A stretch of DNA of 42,119 bases from Oligoflexus sp. (GTDB lineage: Bacteria > Bdellovibrionota_B > Oligoflexia > Oligoflexales > Oligoflexaceae). Shown one piece after another: positions 26,359 to 34,545 of this stretch. Below the pieces are notes generated by a model. That model was not told the origin of the DNA and made no database searches. It was given only the letters and a program-made list of their open reading frames with translations. Every line of letters starts with the position of its first letter. The stretch's first letter is position 1. The stretch spans positions 1-42,119 of the forward strand of contig JACMPP010000085.1 of the NCBI GenBank assembly GCA_014377445.1, in the 5' to 3' direction. The translations under genes were made by a program, and so were the position numbers.

Positions 26359-27637
26359 CCTCTGGCTCGCAGCTTCAGTCCTGGGATTGTCCCCACCCAA
26401 GATTTACATGGAGGCCGGCCAGACGCAGATCCTTGATATCCCCTCAGATTCAAGCCTGGAATTGAATCCCAAGAAGGTCCTCGAGATCGAGGCGGCCGGC
26501 AAGGGACGCGTGCGGCTCATGGCCATGCGCTCAGGAATTACTCTGCTTAAAGCCTCCAGTCCTTCAGGAGAAAAGAACTGGATCATCGAGGTTCTCAGTC
26601 GGGATCAGCAGAACGACTGGCTCCTACGCAGCGAATGGCAAAGCTTTTTCTGTGCGAAGGCTGGTATTCGTTGTGATACCGAGAACACGATCATAGCCGG
26701 GGAAGTGGACGATCTCGCCTGGTTCTATGAGGCGAAACAACTCTGTAAAAAGAAGATGCCCTGCACCTGGCAGGTCATCCTCAGCCCTTTGGCCCGTACG
26801 AAAGCGAGGATTGATCTCGCGCCCCAATTAGGTCAAATGGACTATAAATTAAGCTCGGATGGCCAAATTCAAATCAACAGCTACTGTGATGATTCGGACA
26901 AGAAGCAACTGGAGAAAGTGATCAGCAATCTGTCTGAAAGCTATCATCTCAGCCCGCAAATCAATTGCCTGCTGCGATCGCCCGATCTCTGGATCCTCGA
27001 TGTTCTCGTCATGGCTGAGCGCGAGGGTTCGGGTGATATTTCTAACCCTTTGCAGTGGGAGCGAATCGAGATCCCCTCGAAACAACCTCTTCACGCTTTC
27101 ATTGCCGAACTCTCTCAAAAGAGCAAGATTCACATCGTTGCGCAGCCGGAGCTGAGTCTGAGTCTGGGAGGAACAGCGGTCCTGAAGGATGGACAGGAGA
27201 TTCAAACGCATGCCATTCAAAAAGATACGGAAGAAATTCTGTGGAAAAGTTCGGGTTTCAGGCTGGAGATAAAGCTTCTGGAGATCAAGGAGGGTCTCGC
27301 GAGAATTCAGCTAAAGATGAACCTCAGTCAACCTCAGGCGGGTCTGCGGACGATCGATGCCAGTGAATTCGCCAGCGAGGTCTGGGTCCCCCAGCAGAAG
27401 CTGCAGCGTATCGGACGCATGCAGGCCTCTCTGAAAGGCGAGGAGGAGAGTCGTATCCCCTGGCTCAGTGCGATCCCTTTCCTCGGCGCTCTCTTCCGAT
27501 GGGACAGTCTTTCGGAGAACAAGAGCCAGCTCGATATCTTTCTCAGGATTCGTCAAGGTGCTCCGTCTTCAGACTCTGACGATAGGGCTGATTCGCCCGA
27601 AACGGAATCAGAGATCCAATTCCCTTCAGCCCCATAA
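26339..27637 (+). CDS. RcpA/CpaC-like secretin-family protein
   Basis: The start is ATG 26339 (432 residues), after AGAAGAAG. A longer frame from 26279 lies wholly inside the preceding gene. A signal-like N-terminus (SSYILSLWLAASVLGL) comes first. Residues ~40-90 match the pilus-secretin N-domain of CpaC/RcpA (AGQTQILDIPSDSSLELNP and then GITLLKASSPSG). The C-terminus has IPWLSAIPFLGALFRWDSLS and LDIFLRI, the typical secretin ending before the last strand. Between them the usual secretin beta-domain is weak, and cysteine pairs are frequent. It should form or plug an outer-membrane channel for a Tad/type II-like system. Its tail overlaps the convergent epmA-like gene by 95 bp. Confidence 0.7.
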   Translation: MSSYILSLWLAASVLGLSPPKIYMEAGQTQILDIPSDSSLELNPKKVLEIEAAGKGRVRLMAMRSGITLLKASSPSGEKNWIIEVLSRDQQNDWLLRSEWQSFFCAKAGIRCDTENTIIAGEVDDLAWFYEAKQLCKKKMPCTWQVILSPLARTKARIDLAPQLGQMDYKLSSDGQIQINSYCDDSDKKQLEKVISNLSESYHLSPQINCLLRSPDLWILDVLVMAEREGSGDISNPLQWERIEIPSKQPLHAFIAELSQKSKIHIVAQPELSLSLGGTAVLKDGQEIQTHAIQKDTEEILWKSSGFRLEIKLLEIKEGLARIQLKMNLSQPQAGLRTIDASEFASEVWVPQQKLQRIGRMQASLKGEEESRIPWLSAIPFLGALFRWDSLSENKSQLDIFLRIRQGAPSSDSDDRADSPETESEIQFPSAP

Positions 27638-28544
27638 GGAGGGCCAGGAGACGGTCAAATCCCAGGGCATTGCCGCAGCAATCCTGGAGGCCGCTTTGCA
27701 GGGCTTTTAGAAAGTCCTCATCCTCGGGCAGGGGATAGCTGCCAAGTTGAATTCTCTGCGCGTTGCTGGCCTTCAGACGCTGAAGATTTTCTTCGGGGGA
27801 CAGGAGTTCGTCAAAGGCGTTACAGAGTTCAACGCCTCCAAGATAGAGTTCGAAGCGTTGCGCCCGACCACTTTTGATTTTGGCCAAAGCGGCCTGAGAA
27901 GGCGGATAATCATAGACGAAGATCGCCTCATGCCGGGTCAACTCAGGTTCGATGACATCGATCAGGACTTTAAAATAAGCCGTTTCGAAGTCGTCGTCGG
28001 CGTTAACCGATTGATAGCCCCGAGCCATGGCTTTCGCGGCAAAGCCTGGATCGCCATCCACGAGCTCGATCCCAGCCCATTGCTCAAAGGCTTCGTACAT
28101 CGATATCTTGGTAAAGACTGTTGGCAGCGAAAGCTTCGTCAAAGGTCCCAGCGCCTCGGCCGACGAACGAATCAGATCCTCGGTGAGCTGCATGAACGCA
28201 GAGAGGCTGATGCCGACCTGATAGTACTCGAGCATCGTAAACTCAGGATGATGCCAGGCGCTGATCTCGCCGTTGTTCCGAAAGCATTTTCCAAGATGGT
28301 AAACCCTTTCGAGACCCCAGCTCAAAGCCTGCTTCAGATGCAGCTCCGGACTTGACCGCAGGTAGACCTTATGTTGACCCAGGCGATGATCCTGCCAACT
28401 CGTGGCAAAATAATTCAAATGCACTTCGGTCCCCGGGGTTACCACCGCGAGAGGCGCATCGACTGAAAGATAGGTTTTGGATTGGAAGAATTGATGAATG
28501 TGATTCTGCAGAAGCTGACGGGTTTTGAGTCGCTGGATATCCAT
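27543..28544 (-). CDS. epmA: EpmA-type elongation factor P lysine ligase (truncated lysyl-tRNA synthetase)
   Basis: I choose ATG 28544 (MDIQRLKTRQ, 333 residues) with GAGG eight bases upstream; a frame from 28625 would overlap the preceding Lon gene. It is the catalytic domain of class II lysyl-tRNA synthetase without the anticodon-binding domain, as in EpmA/PoxA/GenX, which attaches beta-lysine to elongation factor P. Motif 2 reads CFRNNGEISAWHHPEFTMLE, motif 3 ALGFDRLLALLMG, and ELCNAFDEL is also conserved. The partner genes epmB and efp are not in the window. Its last ~15 residues extend past the usual end and overlap the convergent gene. Confidence 0.88.
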   Translation of the reverse strand: MDIQRLKTRQLLQNHIHQFFQSKTYLSVDAPLAVVTPGTEVHLNYFATSWQDHRLGQHKVYLRSSPELHLKQALSWGLERVYHLGKCFRNNGEISAWHHPEFTMLEYYQVGISLSAFMQLTEDLIRSSAEALGPLTKLSLPTVFTKISMYEAFEQWAGIELVDGDPGFAAKAMARGYQSVNADDDFETAYFKVLIDVIEPELTRHEAIFVYDYPPSQAALAKIKSGRAQRFELYLGGVELCNAFDELLSPEENLQRLKASNAQRIQLGSYPLPEDEDFLKALQSGLQDCCGNALGFDRLLALLMGLKGIGSLIPFRANQPYRQSLKTEHLDES

Positions 28545-28567
28545 TTGCAAATCCTCAACTTCAACAA

Positions 28568-28583
28568 GGGGGCGGTTGCCCCC
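28568..28583 (-). terminator. GC-rich hairpin between the Lon-like gene and epmA
   Basis: On the minus strand GGGGGC-AACC-GCCCCC forms a perfect 6-bp stem with a 4-nt loop and is followed by TTGTTG, a weak T-tract. It sits in the 61-bp gap after the Lon stop and could attenuate readthrough into epmA. Confidence 0.4.
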
Positions 28584-28605
28584 CATTGATGAGAAGAGGC
28601 AAATC

Positions 28606-31218
28606 TTAAAAACGTTTTTTATCACTGTCGACAGAGTCTAGCCAGTGAACTATCTCGCCAACGGCACTGTTCCTTGGAGCCTTGTGAGGCTCGTGCACAT
28701 CGGTGATGCCGAACGATCTTCCAGTAGCAATTTCAAAGGCTTCCGAAATGTGCGAAACGGGGATGATCTTCAAGCGACCCGACTCAACGGCCTGACGCGC
28801 ATGTCGATGTAGCATGAGGTTATTGGTATTGGCCTTGGGAATGATGGCGATGTACTCGTCACTGTTTCCGACCAGGTCACAGATCTTGAAGAAACCTTCG
28901 ATCTTCTGGTTCACGCCACCGATCGTCTGCACATCACCAAACTGGTTCATGGAACCTGTGATACAGAGGTTTTGTTTGATCGGTATGCGAGACAGGGAAC
29001 TGGTGATCGCGATGACTTCGGCAAGCGTTGCGCTATCGCCATCGATCGGTCCGTAGTTCTGCTCGAAGCAAACACTCGAAGTGAAGGAGTAGGGCTTGTC
29101 GCGGGGCAGGACTGCCTTAAAGAAGCCGGCGATGATCATGACGGCTTTGTCATGGATCTTGCCCGACAGACGAACCGTTCGTTCGATGTTGAGGATGCCG
29201 CTCTTGTTCGGGGACGTCGTGCAGGTGATGCGGTTGATCTTCCCGAAGGAATAATCCGCATAATCGTAGACCGCGAGACCATTGATCTGACCCACGCGCT
29301 CGCCATCGACCGAGATCAGGATGTCTTCCTGCTTCATGAGGCGAAGCAGATATTCTTCCTGAAGATTCAGGCGATAGGCCTTCATATCCAATGCGGTTTC
29401 AACATCGGCACGGGTGACGATCTTGTTGCCCTGTTGTTTGGCGATAAAGTCCGACTCGATGGTCAAATCCTTGATCTCGCCAAACTGGGTGGTGAGGAGT
29501 TTTTGATCCTCGACCATACGCGAGCCATGCTCGACGATGGCGGCCACAGCCGAACGATCGAAGGGAGCCAGTTTTTCAAGGTTCACACGCGTGGCGATAA
29601 AGGCCGCGTAGCTTTGAATCGTGATCGGATTGCGTTCCATCTTGAAGTCAAAGTCGGCTTTGACTTTGAAGATCTTGTGGAACTCCTCATCTTCCTGGAA
29701 GAGGACATGATAGATCTCATCCGTCCCGATGAGGATGACTTTCAGATCCAGAGGCATCGGCTCGGGGCGCAGTCCAGACGTGGGGAGTAGGGAGAATTGC
29801 TCGCCCATATCTTCGATGAAGCCTTTGCGCGCCCGCAGAATGCGCTTCAAAGAATCCCAGGTCGAGCCAGTACGGAATATATCGAGAGCGTTGAGCACCA
29901 GGTATCCGCCGTTCGCACGGTGAATGGATCCCGCTTTGATCATAGTGAAGTCGGTGAGGTACATCCCGTGTTCGACGTTCTTTTCGATCTTGCCGAAAAG
30001 ATTGTAGTACGTGGGGTTGTCTTCGATGATGACCGGCGCGCGGTCGGTCTTCGAGTTGTCGACAAAGACGTTCACTTTATACTTATTGAACTTGTCTTTG
30101 ATTTCTTCGGAGAAGTTCTGTTCCTCAGCGCCCGCCGCTGACTCCTCTTCCACGAACTCGAGAAGGTTTTCCTTCACGTCTTCGCGTACCTGCTCGAGGT
30201 ATTCCGCGATGTCCGGGAACTCGCCAAATTCTTCGAGGAGGGGAGCGATCAAAGCCGAAACAATCTGCTCGCCGATGGAATCGCGGAGCTTCTCGAGTTG
30301 CTCAGCCGTATCTTTGTCGATACCGCGGACCTTGCGGGCAAAGTCGAGGACTTCGGGCTCAAGTTCGGAGCGTTTGTTTTCGATGTTGGTGCGATCCGCT
30401 TCGCCGAGTTTGGAGTAGTCGCGCTCAGTCAGGGAGCGACCGTCGAGCACGGGGATCGTCTCGATACCCATGCGGGTCGATTTGATGACGAAGTCTTTGG
30501 TCTTGGCGAGCTTCTCGAGATCGCTATAGAGCTTGGACTTAAAGTCGTTGGCCGATGAAATGAAGGTATTGACGGCGGTCTCGTAGTCCTCGCTTTGCAA
30601 GGCAACCGGGATCTCCGAGCGGAGGGATTTAACCAGGTGTTCCATGCTCTTCTTGAACTTTTTGCCTTCGCCACGCAAGACGGTTAGACAACGTGGGTTT
30701 TCTGGTTCTGAGAAATTATAGAGGTATATCCAATCGGGCGGAGCTTCGGAGTTTGCTGACCAGGTCTGTAGAAATTGACGGATGACACTGGTTTTGCCTG
30801 TGCCTTCGATGCCCGCCACATAAATATTGTAGCCTGGACGCTGAATGCTCAGACCCATGTTGATGGCCTGGATCGCGCGGTCTTGAGAGATAATTTCGTG
30901 GGTGCTGGGGAGGTCTTTGGTCGTTTCGAAGTCGAACTGCGAAAGCGTGCAGGCGTTAAAGACTTGATTGAGCTTCAAGGCTTTGGGGAGCTTGACGGGG
31001 CCGTTCAGAGAGGTCGACGGCTTCGCGAGACTTTTCGTCTTCGGAGCATCGACCTTCTTTGCCGGTCTAGCAGTTGCCTTTTTCTTGGCAACGGCTACTT
31101 TTTTCGCTGGTTTTTTTGAGGGAGAAGTCTTGGTGGTCTTGGCTTTGGCAGCATTCGTGTTCAACGAGCTTTTCTTTTTTACATTCTGCTTTTTGGTTCT
31201 GCTCAAGTTAGTTCCCAC
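28606..31218 (-). CDS. LonB-type ATP-dependent protease with lysine-rich N-terminal tail
   Basis: The product is ~870 residues. I keep the GTG at 31218; a TTG at 31206 is an alternative with CGGAG upstream. Residues 1-~70 are a Lys/Ala/Pro-rich, histone-H1-like tail (KKPAKKVAVAKKKATARPAKK). The core matches the bacterial LonB/YcbZ family: an AAA module with Walker A GIEGTGKTS (~140), a long coiled insert, and a C-terminal Lon protease domain with the Ser in GPIDGDSATLAE and the Lys in VNQKIEGFF. It degrades protein substrates with ATP in the cytoplasm. The basic tail may bind nucleic acid (inference). Confidence 0.88.
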   Translation of the reverse strand: MGTNLSRTKKQNVKKKSSLNTNAAKAKTTKTSPSKKPAKKVAVAKKKATARPAKKVDAPKTKSLAKPSTSLNGPVKLPKALKLNQVFNACTLSQFDFETTKDLPSTHEIISQDRAIQAINMGLSIQRPGYNIYVAGIEGTGKTSVIRQFLQTWSANSEAPPDWIYLYNFSEPENPRCLTVLRGEGKKFKKSMEHLVKSLRSEIPVALQSEDYETAVNTFISSANDFKSKLYSDLEKLAKTKDFVIKSTRMGIETIPVLDGRSLTERDYSKLGEADRTNIENKRSELEPEVLDFARKVRGIDKDTAEQLEKLRDSIGEQIVSALIAPLLEEFGEFPDIAEYLEQVREDVKENLLEFVEEESAAGAEEQNFSEEIKDKFNKYKVNVFVDNSKTDRAPVIIEDNPTYYNLFGKIEKNVEHGMYLTDFTMIKAGSIHRANGGYLVLNALDIFRTGSTWDSLKRILRARKGFIEDMGEQFSLLPTSGLRPEPMPLDLKVILIGTDEIYHVLFQEDEEFHKIFKVKADFDFKMERNPITIQSYAAFIATRVNLEKLAPFDRSAVAAIVEHGSRMVEDQKLLTTQFGEIKDLTIESDFIAKQQGNKIVTRADVETALDMKAYRLNLQEEYLLRLMKQEDILISVDGERVGQINGLAVYDYADYSFGKINRITCTTSPNKSGILNIERTVRLSGKIHDKAVMIIAGFFKAVLPRDKPYSFTSSVCFEQNYGPIDGDSATLAEVIAITSSLSRIPIKQNLCITGSMNQFGDVQTIGGVNQKIEGFFKICDLVGNSDEYIAIIPKANTNNLMLHRHARQAVESGRLKIIPVSHISEAFEIATGRSFGITDVHEPHKAPRNSAVGEIVHWLDSVDSDKKRF

Positions 31219-31266
31219 TCCGAAAGGTCCCGGAAGTGAAACTCCACTCAGAGCCCACCGACGGGA

Positions 31267-31977
31267 TTAGACAAACACATCCATGACTTCAGTCAATCTA
31301 AAGTCGCTAGCCACTTCATTTAGCTTCGGCGACAAGTCCCATTCCATAGCAGCTGGCTTCAGCCTTAGCAAAAGATTGGTGAGGAATTTTTCACCCTTAC
31401 CATTTGCTTCCGTGAGAAAATAGTCTCCATAGGCCTCAAGAAAGTCAAGAGCGTCTTCTACAGCGTCACGTCCTGGGTGTTCCATGACGTGTGAAATGCC
31501 CCGTTGAAGCCACTGAGACAGCTCTTGGAAGTTGATACCTTCCTTAATGCCAATGCGCAGGCAGTCGTTACAGATGCTGGTCTTGATGTCGGACGGGAGA
31601 AGATCGAGGTAGTTGCCGTAGGTATAGTTCAAAGTCCTATAGGCTCCGCGACGGTTCTTCGCCAGTTCCATGGCTCGGACTTTGTCCATGACCTGATCAT
31701 AGGACGTTACCGCTTGAGCCACAGCTTGTTTGCCCTGATCGAGCAGAGTTTCAAGTGCTACACGGTTGCGATCTCTAAGTACTACGAAGGCCTTTTGCAC
31801 TTCATTGTAGCTTAAGGGATCGTGGACGTCGGGATTTTTAGTCAACGCATCCATAAGATACTCGACAACATGCGGAACTTTCGTTCTGGTCTGCTCACCG
31901 ATTTGGACGAGACTCCATTTTACGCCATCTGGCCAAAATTTTAGCACACGTTCCAGTTCGAGAATAAAATTCAGCAT
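31267..31977 (-). CDS. Conserved helical protein of unknown function
   Basis: I choose ATG 31977 (MLNFILELERVL, 236 residues) after GAGAGG; a longer frame to 32007 has no ribosome site. The sequence is almost entirely helical with no signal peptide or membrane segment, so it is cytoplasmic. No motif or domain recognised. It lies 48 bp before the Lon-like gene on the same strand and may be co-transcribed with it and epmA. Confidence 0.8.
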   Translation of the reverse strand: MLNFILELERVLKFWPDGVKWSLVQIGEQTRTKVPHVVEYLMDALTKNPDVHDPLSYNEVQKAFVVLRDRNRVALETLLDQGKQAVAQAVTSYDQVMDKVRAMELAKNRRGAYRTLNYTYGNYLDLLPSDIKTSICNDCLRIGIKEGINFQELSQWLQRGISHVMEHPGRDAVEDALDFLEAYGDYFLTEANGKGEKFLTNLLLRLKPAAMEWDLSPKLNEVASDFRLTEVMDVFV

Positions 31978-32345
31978 TGTTGCCTCTCGCTCAAGGGGGG
32001 AAAACAATGAAATTCCGTCGAACGAAGACGATCGTTCTACGTCAGTGTCTTTTGTCGGTGATGTTTTGCTTATTCACATAGCTTACTGAGTACTAAGTCG
32101 AATTGCAAAGCATTTGGAAAAGATTGACGTAGTGGTAAAGTAGGGAGGCGCACTATCTCCATAGAAAGTCAGGAGCTCTCTCTCGAACTAAAATTTTTAC
32201 TAACGGTTCATTTGTTGATTGAGAACCAAGCACGAGAAGTCTTGTGATCTGATGAATCTTGGATATAAATCTGGGGTAAAAAAAGACTGGATCGAAGGGC
32301 TGACAAGGGGCAGAGGGGACGGAGGCTTGTGTATAGACGGATCAA
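31978..32345. other. Intergenic region upstream of 31977
   Basis: No gene supported. It includes the GAGAGG ribosome site of the gene at 31977 and a run of seven A near 32280. A short minus-strand frame (32208-32444) has unusual composition and overlaps the hairpins to the right, so I do not call it. Confidence 0.35.
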
Positions 32346-32376
32346 GCGGCACCATAGCCATAGACTAAGGTGCCGC
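32346..32376. repeat. Perfect 8-bp inverted repeat
   Basis: GCGGCACC (32346-32353) and GGTGCCGC (32369-32376) around a 15-nt loop form a stable hairpin on either strand. No T-run follows on either side, so it is more likely part of a structured RNA or a binding site than a terminator. Confidence 0.55.
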
Positions 32377-32390
32377 ATAAACCAGCCCCA

Positions 32391-32511
32391 GGGGGCCGTC
32401 TTAAAAACGAGATCTCTGCGTTTTTGTCGCGGGCCAATCCTCATTTACGGGTGCGTAAACTCCGGTTGTCCCACTCCTCAAGCCTTGACCTCTCGCCTTT
32501 GAAACGGCCCC
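32391..32511. ncRNA. Candidate structured RNA, about 120 nt
   Basis: GGGGGCCGTCTT near 32391-32402 can pair with AAACGGCCCC near 32502-32511, closing a ~120-nt element. Inside are two further perfect hairpins: AAAAACG/CGTTTTT (32403-32409 and 32419-32425) and TTTACG-GGTG-CGTAAA (32444-32459). I could not match it to SRP RNA, RNase P, 6S, tmRNA or a riboswitch from memory, and the strand is unclear. On the minus strand it would lie just past the small basic protein gene. The pairing is seen; the RNA is an inference. Confidence 0.35.
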
Positions 32512-32519
32512 TATAGGGA

Positions 32520-32636
32520 TTACTTGGTGCGCAACGAACGGCGAAGACGCATCATACGACGCTTCTTACGACCAACTTTGCGACGACCCTTTGGATGTTT
32601 TCTTCTGTGTCTTGAACCGTGCAATTTCGACTCCAC
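32520..32636 (-). CDS. Very small, highly basic protein (ribosome-associated type)
   Basis: A short frame ends at TAA 32520 and encodes HGSRHRRKHPKGRRKVGRKK followed by RRMMRLRRSLRTK. More than half of the residues are Arg, Lys or His. I give the GTG at 32636 (38 residues), but a TTG at 32624 (34 residues) has GGAG six bases upstream and may be the real start. The composition and the Arg-rich helix recall small ribosomal or mitochondrial COX24/AURKAIP1-like proteins. It is a plausible ribosome-associated peptide, not a firm family call. Confidence 0.6.
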   Translation of the reverse strand: MESKLHGSRHRRKHPKGRRKVGRKKRRMMRLRRSLRTK

Positions 32637-32792
32637 AAGCAAAAGTTGTCGACGAGAGCTGGCAGACTAAATGTGAGCTATGGAAAACGCAAGATTTTTC
32701 TTGCCGTTTTCGGATGCCCCAAGGCACACTGTCATAGTAACTCCAATTAAATCGATGGTCGCTTAGCTCAAACCAGTCAGAAGAGGCGCAGA

Positions 32793-33302
32793 ATGGCATC
32801 GGATACAAGAAAAGAAAACGGTCGTAAGTTAGGGCCGCTCGTTAGAGAGTTCTTCTTGGCTACTCAATTTGGCGCCCAATTGATCGCAGCGACTCTTGTG
32901 TTCCTGGCAGCTGCCGGCACTTTCACTTACATCATGTTTTCTGAGCAGTACGTCCAGATCCAGGAAATCTTCAAGGTCGTGGACCCGACTCTTCAGCATG
33001 AAATGGTCATGAACGATATCGTTCGCCACAACATGATCGGCCTCGTCATCTCGATTATCGTATATATTATTGTTATAATTATACTAATCGTTCGTTCACA
33101 CCATCAGCATACCGGTCCGCTCGTCGCCGTTACCCGCTTTACCCAGAGTATGACCAACGGTTATTACAGCGCGCGTCTCAACCTTCGCAAAAAAGATGTG
33201 CATCTGAGGGATCTCGAAAAAGCCCTCAATGTGATGGCGGAGACTCTTGAGAAGCGGCATGGCAATCTCATATCAGCCGAAACTGACAATAAGTCCTCTT
33301 AA
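32793..33302 (+). CDS. Two-helix membrane protein with a HAMP-like domain and no output domain
   Basis: The product is 169 residues. It has a cytoplasmic basic start, TM1 (~28-50: LIAATLVFLAAAGTFTYIMF), a short outside loop (~50 residues), TM2 (~83-102: GLVISIIVYIIVIIILIV), and a C-terminal HAMP-like segment beginning TGPLVAVTRFTQSM and including DLEKALNVMAETLE. No kinase, receptor or cyclase domain follows. HAMP domains relay signals from membrane sensors, so it may pair with a partner protein or act as a simple sensor. Not tied to its neighbours. Confidence 0.8.
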   Translation: MASDTRKENGRKLGPLVREFFLATQFGAQLIAATLVFLAAAGTFTYIMFSEQYVQIQEIFKVVDPTLQHEMVMNDIVRHNMIGLVISIIVYIIVIIILIVRSHHQHTGPLVAVTRFTQSMTNGYYSARLNLRKKDVHLRDLEKALNVMAETLEKRHGNLISAETDNKSS

Positions 33303-33451
33303 GCCTGAGACACTCCAGATCTTTGAGTCGCGTTTAGTGAAAGCTAAGCGCGATTCATGTTTAGTGAGGAATTCGCGAACGGTTTGCCTTGCAAGTCCTG
33401 CATCAAGTCTCTAATGTGGGGCTGCTTTTTGGCAGTGCAAAGGGGATTGTG

Positions 33452-34543
33452 ATGAAGGACTTTTTTGATGTGACTCTCAGTGAGTTGGAGGCAATCTGCA
33501 GCCCGTTCCCCGCTCAACACGTTAAAACTCTTTTTCGCTCCGCCTACAAAGACTACTCCCGTGAACCCTGGTTGACTCCGGGCCTGCCGCGCGAACTTAG
33601 TCAGAAATTCGCTGCTGAATATATCTGCAACAGAGCTGAAATTTACCAGGAATCGGTGTCTCGATACGACGGGACGGTGAAATTCCTCGTTCGTCTGGAG
33701 GATGGGGCTCTGATCGAATCTGTTCTCATGCCCGAGAAGCACCGCATCACGCTCTGCGTTTCCAGTCAGGTCGGCTGCGCGCAAGCCTGCAGCTTCTGTC
33801 ACACCGGGCGCATGGGTCTTAAACGCCAACTGACTGCCGGAGAGATCATCGCTCAAGTCATGCTGGCCCGAGCCTGGGTTCGTTCGCATCCGGAATGGCG
33901 AGAGGAGCGAGGCTTCGGCCCGCGTCTCACCGTTGGCAATATCGTTTTTATGGGAATGGGTGAGCCTCTTGATAATGTTGAGGCTCTGAAGCGATCGCTG
34001 CAGGTTCTTTGCGAACCCATCGGCCCGGGTTTTTCCCTGCGCAAAATCTCAGTGTCCACCGCCGGTCACCTCGATGGCATCAAAAATCTTTTGGAAGCTT
34101 TCCCAAAAGTCTCTCTGGCCCTGAGCCTGCACGCCACCAATAATCGCGAACGTTCACAGCTAATGCCGATCAACCGGCGTTGGCCGATTGCTGAAGTCGT
34201 GGATTATCTGAAGGAATTTTATAAAGACCAGGACGATCGTTCGGTTTTGATTCAATATACAGTGATTGCGGGCGTGAACGACACGGAAGCTCAGGCGCAG
34301 GGAATCGTCGATCTTCTCAAGGGTCTGCCTGTGAAGATCAACATCATTCCGCTGAACGTCGTTGGGCCGTCGCAATTTAAGGGGCCTGAGCCGGAATCGC
34401 TCGAACGCTTTCGCCAATATTTGTATGAATGTGGGATGCGGGTGATGGTGCGCTATAGCAAGGGGCAGGACATTGATGCGGCCTGCGGACAGCTCGTGGT
34501 TCAGCACGAGAAGCAGCAGGCTACATCAGCGATAGGGCTTTAA
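33452..34543 (+). CDS. rlmN: Dual-specificity RNA methyltransferase RlmN
   Basis: I choose ATG 33452 (363 residues), with AAGGGG upstream; a frame from 33389 adds 21 residues and has no ribosome site. It is a radical SAM enzyme that methylates C2 of A2503 in 23S rRNA and A37 in tRNA. The 4Fe-4S motif is CAQACSFC in GCAQACSFCHTGRMGL, and the first Cys of TLCVSSQVG is also conserved. VFMGMGEPLDN, SVSTAGHLDGI and SLHATNN are family hallmarks. The methyl-bearing Cys lies in DIDAACGQL near the C-terminus. All required cysteines are present. Confidence 0.97.
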   Translation: MKDFFDVTLSELEAICSPFPAQHVKTLFRSAYKDYSREPWLTPGLPRELSQKFAAEYICNRAEIYQESVSRYDGTVKFLVRLEDGALIESVLMPEKHRITLCVSSQVGCAQACSFCHTGRMGLKRQLTAGEIIAQVMLARAWVRSHPEWREERGFGPRLTVGNIVFMGMGEPLDNVEALKRSLQVLCEPIGPGFSLRKISVSTAGHLDGIKNLLEAFPKVSLALSLHATNNRERSQLMPINRRWPIAEVVDYLKEFYKDQDDRSVLIQYTVIAGVNDTEAQAQGIVDLLKGLPVKINIIPLNVVGPSQFKGPEPESLERFRQYLYECGMRVMVRYSKGQDIDAACGQLVVQHEKQQATSAIGL

Positions 34544-34545
34544 TC

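Noticed and set aside
32208..32444. Minus-strand ORF in the structured intergenic region
   Set aside because: Its composition is unlike the neighbours, it has no ribosome site, and it coincides with perfect inverted repeats better explained as RNA structure.
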